From Paratinospora sagittata (Eukaryota > Streptophyta > Magnoliopsida > Ranunculales > Menispermaceae), in the NCBI GenBank assembly GCA_035771175.1, contig CM069607.1, positions 18,236,001-18,300,000 of the forward strand: 64,000 nt of DNA, given 5' to 3'. The notes under the pieces are model-generated. The model did no database searches, was not told the origin of the DNA, and was given only the letters and a program-made list of their open reading frames with translations. The position numbers and the translations under genes are program-made. Every line of letters begins with the position of its first letter. Position 1 is the first letter of the stretch. This document shows, one piece after another, positions 55,477 to 64,000 of the stretch.

Positions 55477-56117
55477 TGATGTGATACATTGTACTATTTC
55501 ACTTGTCAATAAAATGATGAAACTTTGTTTACACATATCTTAATACATCGTTTCACTTGAATAATTACGCAGATATCTGAAAATAATATCAATGGATATA
55601 GTGATGCACACACGCAGTGGCCTCCTTGGCAACCTGTGGCGACTCCTCCAGGATCAAAGTCAGTCACAACTACTTTGCATCACCAACTCCATCGCCACAC
55701 AAACAACGATCCTTATCGCTAGAGCGTGCATGGCTTTTTCGTAACAATTTTCCCAAAACAATCTTGTGCCCTCATCTTGGCAGGACCTTCTACCAAAATT
55801 GTCAGGCAGCCGAATTCGAGCAACAACACGAAAAAACATCCCATCGCTCAACCTACTTCCCCTTAAACGATGCAACCAGCGCCCTACACTACCATCTGTT
55901 AAGCAAAGGTTGGAATCTTCTGAGGACGAATCCGACTCCATTTTCTCTCCATGGTTTCATGATGTTGAGGATTCCACCGGCCACAGTGCCATTCAGGGAC
56001 CATACAGGCACTACCTTGAACAAGCAAACGATGACGACGACAGTGAATCTCACGCCGATAGCCATCATGACTACTTGAACTGATTTCAAGGGCGAAATCC
56101 TTTTAAGGGGGGTAGAG
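55477..56117 (+). other. Element D post-integrase spacer with small acidic ORF and polypurine tract
   Basis: It holds a 105-codon frame (55766-56083) with an acidic, Ser/Asp/His-rich end (E-S-S-E-D-E-S-D-S and D-D-D-D-S-E-S). I do not recognise it, and overlapping frames of similar length suggest it may be chance. AAGGGGGGTAGAG (56105-56117) is the polypurine tract next to the LTR. Confidence 0.5.
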
Positions 56118-57510
56118 TGTACTACCCTAGGTTTGCACAAAAAAAAAACATTTTGTTCGAGCGGCTGCCCGGACGTTCGGGCAGACGGCCCGAACTTTCA
56201 GGCGCCAAATTTCCTATATAAAGAAACCTCCCCCTCCTCATTTCTCACACCAAACTCTCTCCTCCTTGTGATTTTTCTTCTCCTTTTCACTCATTTTGAG
56301 TTTTTTTCTTCTCTTTTGAGACTCTATGCGGTGCAACGCGGTCCTGTCCAGGGGAAGGCGCCAGTTCGAAAAGGAGTTTTTATCTAAATGTGGGGAACGA
56401 AACATAGATTTACGTGTCTTATAACTTTTATTAAAGTTTACATTCATTTATCATCATGTCTACTATTCATTTACACTGCATTATTGCGTATAATGTTTAT
56501 ATTGTCATACTTATGCCTGTATATTTGGAGTTCATGTGTTACACTGTTGCTATGGCGGATTAGTGGTCAATCTGACTCAACCACACTCAGTCTTGTCCTC
56601 AGTAACTTTAAATAATGAACAGGAGGCAGCGTGCTGCTCTAGGCGATTGGTATTTAAGCAGACCTCCTGTCTCACCTTTCTACTGGAGACTGATCTCGTT
56701 GGTCTTATTTGAAAGCTATCAGCTTATACAAGTAATACTGAATGTCCTAACCTTGCACGTAGTGATACCGACCCTGATAAGGATCACCAGACGTTGCCAA
56801 ATCCTGTCTAAATGTTAAGTAAAGACTGGACCAGTTTATGCAGACCAGTTTATGCATTGGCATCATACATATCACCACCTAAGCACGTATGTAGTTTATG
56901 ATTCATAAAATAGTTAGAAGCAATGCTCGTTATTCATTATATTTTGCTGGAGAGGGACGTACAATGAGAACCTGGCTACTCCTGAGAAGGGACATCTGTA
57001 CGTGAATCCAGAGCGTCGTTCCTGAGGAGAGACGTACAATGAGAACCCGACTACTCTTGGGGAGGGACATCTGTACGTGAACTCAGGCGATGTACAATCA
57101 TTAAACCAATACGAGTCGGTGTCATGCATACATACATGTTGGATTGATTATGATGCTCTGATGTGTATTTAAGATATCTGATTATGAAGTTTGGTTTATT
57201 AATTGTTATATTCATGAACTATTTTACCCATTGAGCGTGTAGCTCACCCCGTTGTTATCCAATTTTTCACAGGAGATTAGGGTGGACTGGTGCAGGTTTT
57301 TGGGCCCACATTTTGTACCCTTTGTATTATTCATTGGGGATTTTGGGAGAATGTTCCCTTAATTATTTCATATACAAATATATTCTGAAATTAATGAAAT
57401 CAGACTTGTACTTAATCATGCTTTTGCGTACTCTGTATATCGTTATAATGCATTCGCGCCCTGTCCGTGAGTTTCCCGCCGGTTTAGGCACGTCCGGGCG
57501 GGGTGTGACA
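56118..57510 (+). repeat. Element D 3' LTR
   Basis: It begins TGTACTACCCTAGG right after the polypurine tract and ends GGGGTGTGACA (TG..CA), 1393 bp. The early region has an inverted GCCCGGACGTTCGGGC motif (about 56166-56181) and TATATAAAG (56216-56224), a likely promoter box. It is colinear with 43790-45080, including the twofold 90-bp repeat (56950-57090). Short ORFs found in both LTR copies reflect this identity, not coding. Confidence 0.93.
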
Positions 57511-57762
57511 ATGTTTATGTATAATATCTTAAATGTTGCTGCAATAATGAAATGTTGTGCAATTGTTTAACATTGACATTGTGAACAACATTTCTTTAAA
57601 TTTATTATATTAAGACATGGTAGTATATTGTTTATATATACCTTGTTAATCACATTTTTTAATGCACTTTGGATTCACATTGTAACTCTTGAACCACCTA
57701 TTTCATGGGGGAAATCAATTGCGTTCTCGTAACAGGATAATTTTGATAGAGTTGGCCACATA
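57511..57762 (+). other. CACTA noncoding leader or intron
   Basis: AT-rich sequence with no ORF of note links the element D LTR to the transposase start at 57763. It is presumably the continuation of the CACTA leader interrupted at about 43735. Confidence 0.5.
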
Positions 57763-60700
57763 CGATGGATAAAGATTGGCTAAAACACTCATGGTTAGAT
57801 TACTTTGTAAGAAACTAGGCAAGTTTTTTAAAACTTGACCTTATACAAGGCATAATTTTGTTTTTTTGTTTACTTTTGTAGACCTTCAAAAGAGTATAGA
57901 GAAGGCGCTAGAAAGTTTGTTCAATATGCCAAAGAAAATAGTGGAAATGATGAGAAAATCATTTGCCCTTGTAAAGAGTGTCAAAATCAAAGTTTCCAAC
58001 CTGTTGAGAAGGCTTTTGAGTACTTAGTCATTAATGGAATGGATCCTATATATTCTACTGGTATTTGGTACTTACATGGAGAAAAACAGAATTCATATGG
58101 GCAACATGAAGACATTGGAATAAGTGAAACATATATGATGTATAGAGATGCTTCCTTTGAGAATAATGATCTTGTAGAACCTACACCCATAGTAAGAAAT
58201 GAGACTTTGATCGAGAGTGTAGAAGTGGTTGAATCTCCATTATATCAAGGTTGTACAAAGTACAGAAAATTGTCAACTATTGTTGTTTTATACAAGCATA
58301 AGGCAACATATGGTTTGTCAGACAAAAGGATTCAATGAACTTCTAACAATCTTTAAAGATATGTTACCATCGGATAACATTCTTCTTGATTCGATGCGTG
58401 CAACTAAGAAGTTACTTAAAGTGTTTGATCTAGGGTATGAAAAAATTGATGCATGCTGAAATGATTTTTGTTTGTTTAGAAAAGAGTTGGAGCAACATGA
58501 GACATGTCCCAAGTGTGGTCATTCTTGATGGAAAGTAAATGAGCGCACAAATCGCATTCATATGAAAGTTCTTGTAAAGGTGTTGCGATACTTTCCTATA
58601 ATAAAAAGAATAAAGAGAATGTTTAAGTCCCCCGAAATGGCTAAACATTTGGTATGGCATCATAATAATAAAAAAGGTGGCCATAATATGCAACACCCAG
58701 TTGATTCATTGGCTTGGGATACTATAAACGATGCATGGCCTAATTTTGTCGTAGATCCACGAAACTTACGACTTGGTTTGGCTACGGATGAGTTTAATCC
58801 TTTCAGTAATTTGAGTTCTCGTTATAGTTGTTGGCCTGTGATATTAGTTACATATAATCTTCCCCCATGGATGTGTATGTTGAAAGAAAATTTAATGTTA
58901 ACTTTACTAATATCAGGACCAAAGCAACCAGGGAATGATATTGATGTATATCTGCAACCACTTATAGAAGACTTAAATGAGTTATGGAATAATGGAGTTC
59001 AAGTGTATGATGGATACAATGATTCTACATTTAATCTGAGGGCAATTTTAATGTGGATAATAAATGATTTTTCAGCTTATGGAAACTTGGTGGGATGCAG
59101 TACCAAAGGCAGATTTGCATGTCCTCTATGTAGTATGGACATTTGTTACTTGAGATTACCATTTAGTAAAAAACATGTTTATATGGGTCATAGATGGTTC
59201 CTTCCATTTGAGCATGTTTATCGAAGGAGAAACAATTGGTTTGAGGGAAAAGAAGAAGTTAGGGGGAAGCCAAGAATATTAAATGGTGAAGATGTTCTTC
59301 TTGCATGTAAAGAAGTGGAAAATGATTGGGGAAAGAGTGCCAAAAAGATAAAGAAGAAAGACTCCAGCCAAATATGGAAGAAGAAGTCAATATTCTTTGA
59401 CTCACCTTATTGGGAGGTAAGAATTTTACTTTAAAGTATATTATATTATTTAATTTTCTTGGTTATTGTGATATGTTATTTTTTATTCATAAATTAATGT
59501 AATTTCTTTTTTGGTTTATATTGCAGAAATTATGTTTGTGTCATAACTTAGACGTAATGCATATTGAAAAAAAACATTTGTGAGAGTATTGTTGGCACGT
59601 TATTACATGTGGCTGGAAAAACAAAAGATGGAATTAATTCTCGTAAGGACTTAAAAGAACTTGGCATTAGGAAGAATATTTTCATCTAGAGGAGCGAGGG
59701 AAGAAGTTCTACTTGCCCCCGGAACCACACACTTTATCAAAAAAATAGAAATATGTCTTTTGCAAGAGTGTTGCGTTAAATTCTATATTCGCAAGTATAC
59801 GAATAGTCAAGTTATAATAAATCCGAGGTGAGTCGGGTTATCGTATCCACAGGGATTATTTCACTCACCAAATACCGTTTTCACTAATATTCAATTTTTA
59901 TCTAGTGAATCAAACGATAGAGATTTAAATAAATTAAAAATCAAGAGTAACTAATTTAAACTAAATGACTTATGAGAAAAATCAATAAATGCGAAATCTA
60001 GACAATCAACTTCACCTAACCTTTCAATTATGTAATCTAGACATATTTATTACCAAATCAAATTCCTAGTCTATAAGTCAAAATCCTTTTGTCTTTAATT
60101 CCCTTTCTCGAGTGCCGAGTTAGAACGTGTCATTAAGATTAGGATTCGATCTCTCGATAAAACCCTTTTTCCTAACAACCCATTAAAATCTGTGATTTTC
60201 CTACAATGATTTCAAGTCATAATCCCCTAGTTTCAACCTAGAAAACCCTATCTCGAGTGTTGCCTTTCAAGTCTAGAATCAATTGATTTGTGGCCAAGAA
60301 ACCGAAAGCATTACGATCATGAGATTATGAATAAACTAAGGAAATTTCATTGATAATAAATAAAATCTAATATTAAACCATAATATCCACTTTAGGATCT
60401 GTATCCTCTCTAGAACAATAGATTAGTTCATACTTTGGATAATCAAAACACAAAGCACAGAGAAAAACTATAAACTAAACATGAATAGTAAACTAAAAAT
60501 ATTGGAACTTGAATCTTCTCTTGTTTCCAAGTTGAATCCTCACCTTCCTCTCGTTCCAGCCATCTTGTTTTATTCTCCCATGTATTCCCCTCAAAAAGCC
60601 CTAAAATTTCATATATTATATGACCCCCTCCTCTCCAAAATTGAAATTAGAAAGTCTAAGAACAAATCGAAAAATCAGATAGACATGTACAATGCCACCA

Positions 60701-62782
60701 GTGGCACTGCGGTGCCCAGTGCCTCAATTGCTCAATCATTTTGGTGCCGCGAGTGGCGCTGTGGCGCCCAAACCTCAATTGTTGCGCGATTCGTGGACTT
60801 AGCCAATTTTTTTTACTTTTCTACTTGGGCTCTTCATGCTTCTCCTTTGACACTTCTTGTACGTGTTCCTTTCATCCAAATCCATGACTAATGCATCCAA
60901 ACACCTACAAAACAAAGCAAAGTAAGCTAATAATTCACTAAAGCATAAATTAAATCAAATTATAAACTAATGAACTAAAATAATGAATAAAAACCAAATT
61001 AATCCTAAGCTAACAAATGCATTAAAACTAACATAAACCTATCAAACTAGAGCATAAAATGTCCTAAAACATGCTCTATAACCTATCTAAATATGCAACT
61101 ATCAAAGAGGTTGCACAATTTGAGGTTGTCTGACGGTTATAGTTCTAACATTAGTAACTATGTGGTGCTTAGTGAATGTAAAATACTTGGACTTAAGTCT
61201 CATGACTGTCATGTCCTAATTCAACAATTTTTATCGGTAGCATTACGTGGTCTCTTACATAAAGGTCCAAGAAATGCTATATTTCACTTGTGTGCATTTT
61301 TCAATGAACTTTGCAATAAAGTAGTTCATAGGCGTATATTGGAGAAAATGGAGGAAGATATTGCGGAGACTGTATGTATGCTAGAAAGATATTTTCCACC
61401 ATCATTTTTTGATACTATGGTCCACTTACCAATTCATTTAGCAAAGGAAGCTATCTTATGCAGACCAGTACAATATCGTTGGATGTATCCTTTTGAGAGG
61501 TAAATAACTATACTTTTAAGTATTTTAAATTTATATTTATATTTAGTTTTCTTATTTTATGTAACACGCTAAATTTTTAAGTATGAAGTTTCTGAAATTT
61601 TTAGAAGAATAGATTTATGAAGGTATTAAAAGGGTATGTAAGAAATCGTGCACGACCATAAGGATGTATAGCAGAATGTTACTTGGTCGAAGAGTGCGTG
61701 AGATTTTGCAGCATGTACATAAAACAAGCAGAAAAGATTGGTGAGAAACATAATTGAAATGAGGATTACAGGGATGATAATATAGTGGAAGGGCATCCTA
61801 TTTCTAAAGGGGTTCCAATAACCATGCATTCTGACTTGTTACAAATAGCTCATCGCTACATATTATTCAATATTTCAGAAATTGAGCCATATAGAGAGTG
61901 AGTTCAAATACAATATTGTTTTTAGATTAATGTTCATTTATTTATTTCTTAATCAAATTTAATTTATCAATAGAATGCATCTTGATGAACTTAAGCATTT
62001 GGATACAACTCTTGCAAGTAATCTAACCTTAGTACAAAATGAACATACAATGACATTCGCTACATGGTTAAATAAAAAGGTTTGGTGTATATATTCCTTT
62101 GTTTTTTCCTTGAATACTTATTGATCAATTTCCTTACTTACACTCAATAAGTATTCATAATCAATAGGTTGTTTCTGAAGATAATAGTTCGAGTATTTCA
62201 AACACAATAAAAGGGCTTGCATTTGGACCGATGACTCAAGTGATATCATTTACCGGATATGTTATTAATGGACAGCGGTTTCCCACAAAGGGAAGTGAAA
62301 AGGAAACTCAAAATAGTGGTGTTTCTATTGAAGCTAAAACTATTTGTAGAGTTAGCGCGAGAGATAGCAATCAAGTTACCAAGACAATTTCATATTATGG
62401 GGTGATAAAAGAAATATATTTATTAGACTTTTACACATTTAGAGTCCCTATATTTAAATGTGATTGGGCAAGTAGTACGAGAGCTATTAGGGTCGAAGAT
62501 GAATTCACTTTAGTCAATCTTCATCGACATCTATCTCAATTTGAAAGAGATCCATTTATTCTTGCTTCTCAAGCTAAGCAAGTGTTCTATTCAAGAGATA
62601 ATGATGTATCTAATTGGTATGTTGTTCTAAGAGCACCTCCTCGAGGGTTCCATGAAATGGAAATATATGATGAAAGTGTCTATGCAAATTATGCACCATT
62701 AGATAAATCTAAACTTCAAGTGGAGATAGGTGATGAAGATGAAGATTATGTTCGAAGAGATTGTGAGGGGATGTTACTATGA
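57763..62782 (+). pseudogene. CACTA transposase, TNP2/Transposase_21 type with DUF4218 and DUF4216 regions (broken)
   Basis: It starts at the ATG at 57763 (M-D-K-D-W-L-K), the usual start of plant CACTA transposases. After a short intron, 57893-58338 carries the transposase-associated zinc region (C-P-C-K-E-C-Q-N). 58340-59415 carries the TNP2 core (C-P-K-C-G-H-S, S-L-A-W-D, N-P-F, Y-N-L-P-P-W-M-C-M, G-C-S-T-K-G-R-F-A-C-P-L-C). An intron leads to H-N-L-D-V-M-H-I-E-K (from about 59527), then DUF4218 (61105-61500, F-P-P-S-F-F-D-T-M-V-H-L-P-I-H-L), further exons near 61606-61900 and 61973-62081, and DUF4216 (62168-62782, Y-Y-G-V-I-K-E-I-Y, F-K-C-D-W). Defects: an extra A near 58323, TGA at 58457 and 58526, an extra A in the poly-A near 59570, a frame change near 59680, and a solo LTR insertion. 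Confidence 0.87.
59769..61104 (-). repeat. Athila-type solo LTR inserted in CACTA transposase
   Basis: It begins TGTTGCGTTAAATTC and ends CAACTATCA, 1336 bp, flanked by the perfect target duplication AAGAG (59764-59768 and 61105-61109). Removing it rejoins the transposase frame (F-C-K-R-L-H-N-L-R). It is related to 12441-14585 throughout and more distantly to 10902-12434. Orientation is inferred from that relationship. It keeps a decayed version of the GC palindrome (around 60700-60760). Confidence 0.92.
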
Positions 62783-63076
62783 ATTGTTATGTTGATTTGT
62801 CGATAAATTTTAGTTTTTAGTACACTTCATTATTATTTTTTGTTGAAATGGATTGGTTGTTTGAATTTCAACAAGCAATTGAATATTGTGATGTAGTTGG
62901 CTTCATGTTGTGATTGTTTTATTATATTTGTCTAATTTTTTTATTCTTATGCCTTTGATATTTTATTTTTGGTGAATTTTGTTAGCTGTATAGAAATTTA
63001 ACTTTACAAATGGTTGAGCGAAACCAATGTTGATTATGTTATGAGCATTAACACTAGTTATAGCATCATAGTGACG
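62783..63076 (+). other. CACTA spacer between the two transposon genes
   Basis: T-rich, noncoding DNA after the TGA of the first gene. It probably holds the 3' untranslated region of the first gene and the leader of the second. No other feature was seen. Confidence 0.5.
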
Positions 63077-64000
63077 ATGTCAAATAACTTTTCTCCTAAA
63101 AGTTCACTTAATGTTGATTCAAACAATGTTGAGAGTACATCTAAGAAGAAAAAGACAAGAGGACCTACAAGATTGGACTATGCTACAGTGTCAAAGGCTA
63201 GAGAGGCTGGGATTGAATTTAATGAGAGGGGTCAACCTGTTGGATCTAGCAGTTAAACTAAGAACTTTCTTGGGGACCGTTGTACGATAGTTGGTACCAG
63301 TGACTTACAAAGATTGGAAAGTCGTACCTGCTACAATGAAAAATGGTGCCTGGTAGAGTGTAAAGGTGATACTTAGACTATCATTTTCCTTAGAGATGGA
63401 TTGAAAATGTGTTTGCATGCCATATTCATTTATAGTTTGTTGTTATAAATGTTTAGCTTGAAATTTTTTTATTTGCTTGGTAGCAAAGGATCGAGTTAAA
63501 AGAATGCTGCAAAAAATATATTCTTTCTGCAATGTCCGGTTGTTGGCGACCATACAAGTGGACCATAACAAAAAAAAACTAAAAGGCTTTCTAAACGCCC
63601 TGATGCTGCTATTAAAATTCGAGAGTTGAAGCTAGACAATGTCCAAAGTCGTGAAGAATGGGCAAAATTTGTGAAATACCAATGCTCATATGAATTTGAA
63701 GTAAGTTTATTTGCTACGTTTTATCATTTACGTTATAATCTTAATTTGTTTGGAATAATAATTTCTTAACCACTTCATTTGTTAGGAACAAAGTACAAAA
63801 TTTAAGGAGCTAAAAGCAAAAAATACATTTCCTCACACAAGTAGTCGGAAAGGATATGCACGTTTAGAGGAAGAAATGGTATGAATTTTTTTTTTGTTCA
63901 CTTTTAATTGATACCTAAGAATCATTGCCCATCAATTCATAGAGAAATGCAAAATCGACAAATGAGAAGTTACAAGAATTGATGTTTGGTTGGCTGCGCA
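63077..64000 (+). pseudogene. Second CACTA gene, plant transposase Ptta/En/Spm family (broken, runs off the window)
   Basis: From the ATG at 63077 a Lys-rich start leads to R-G-P-T-R, E-F-N-E-R-G-Q-P-V-G, then (after a TAA at 63254 and a frameshift from an extra G near 63275) F-L-G-T-V-V-R and P-V-T-Y-K-D-W-K-V-V-P. This is the order of the Ptta/En/Spm family. Downstream, exon-like pieces carry E-W-A-K-F-V-K-Y (about 63655-63700), S-S-R-K-G-Y-A-R-L-E-E-E-M (63785-63880) and N-E-K-L-Q-E-L (63942 on), separated by GT-AG introns. In active En/Spm elements the equivalent small protein binds the subterminal repeats; here several stops make it a relic. Confidence 0.75.

Larger units (their letters stand above)
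43736..57510 (+). mobile_element. Tekay-type chromovirus element D nested in CACTA, with secondary insertions
   Basis: 5' LTR remnant about 43790-45080 and intact 3' LTR 56118-57510. Gag 47929-51900, interrupted by a solo LTR of family C, then protease/reverse transcriptase/RNase H 52110-53950, integrase with chromodomain 54076-55476, spacer and polypurine tract to 56117. Between the 5' LTR and gag lie an AT-rich block and an envelope-like ORF foreign to this lineage. ATGTT at 57511-57515 recurs at 43731-43735, a possible target duplication, but the outer 50 bp of the 5' LTR are too altered to prove it. Confidence 0.8.
42456..64000 (+). mobile_element. CACTA (En/Spm) DNA transposon, left end and body; right end outside window
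   Basis: It starts with CACTACAAGAAA, the canonical plant CACTA terminus, followed by subterminal GACCATGGTC, AACCATGGTA and GACCGTGGTT repeats. A noncoding leader runs to about 43735 and is interrupted by a Tekay-type element (to 57510). A TNP2-type transposase region (57763-62782) and a second, En/Spm 'Ptta'-type gene (63077 on) follow in the same orientation, as in other plant CACTA elements. No opposite terminus (TTTCTTGTAGTG) was seen before 64000. All genes are broken, so it could move only with outside transposase. Confidence 0.82.

Noticed and set aside
55660..55941. Antisense 93-codon ORF in the element D spacer
   Set aside because: Overlaps two other frames of similar length; no motif and no conservation evidence.
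44895..57570. Near-identical short ORFs at 44895-45119 and 57313-57570
   Set aside because: They lie in the two LTRs of element D, so identity comes from LTR duplication. No family resemblance and no conserved start context.

Overview
This is plant nuclear DNA, probably from a eudicot. It carries GT-AG introns, a histone demethylase of the plant JMJ14/16/18 type, and a dense nest of plant-specific LTR retrotransposons (Athila, Tekay and Sirevirus lineages) together with a CACTA transposon. I cannot name the species. There is no bacterial-type gene, rRNA, tRNA gene or CRISPR array.

Layout. 1-8429 holds the last eight exons of a JmjC H3K4 demethylase gene on the + strand; its 5' end lies left of the window. 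Its 2.9-kb third intron carries a 734-bp foldback element flanked by a 5-bp target duplication. 8430-10361 is AT-rich intergenic DNA with MITE-like repeats and a LINE/RNase H relic. 10361-10901 is a minus-strand LTR fragment. 10902-22767 is a minus-strand Athila retrotransposon; a solo Athila-type LTR sits at its 3' LTR/polypurine-tract boundary, and that solo LTR itself contains a 770-bp Sirevirus-type solo LTR. 22768-34229 is a + strand Ty1/copia Sirevirus with gag, pol and an envelope-like ORF. A 3.0-kb Sirevirus-type solo LTR has been inserted into its gag. Its 3' LTR is cut at 34229 by a + strand Tekay chromovirus (34230-41604), whose own 3' LTR is truncated.

After an 850-bp scrap of gypsy spacer, a CACTA terminus at 42456 opens a transposon that runs past the right end of the window. 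A second Tekay-type element (about 43736-57510) sits inside it. That element contains an out-of-place envelope-like ORF and a solo LTR (48005-50852) from the first Tekay family. From 57763 the CACTA TNP2-type transposase (broken exons, DUF4218 and DUF4216 regions) resumes. It is itself split by an Athila-type solo LTR (59769-61104) and is followed by a second En/Spm-type gene.

How it fits together. Only the demethylase looks functional. Every transposon gene examined carries stops, frameshifts, deletions or insertions. The nesting order can be read from target-site duplications: GATTG, ACAATC, CAAAG, GCCGC and AAGAG are intact on both sides, and CCATT is seen on one side only. The most interesting signals are structural: the intronic foldback element, LTR stem-loops that show apparent covariation across three Sirevirus-type LTRs, an array of about a dozen hairpins in one LTR, GC-rich or 18-bp palindromes kept in LTRs, and envelope-like domains in elements of both copia and gypsy type.
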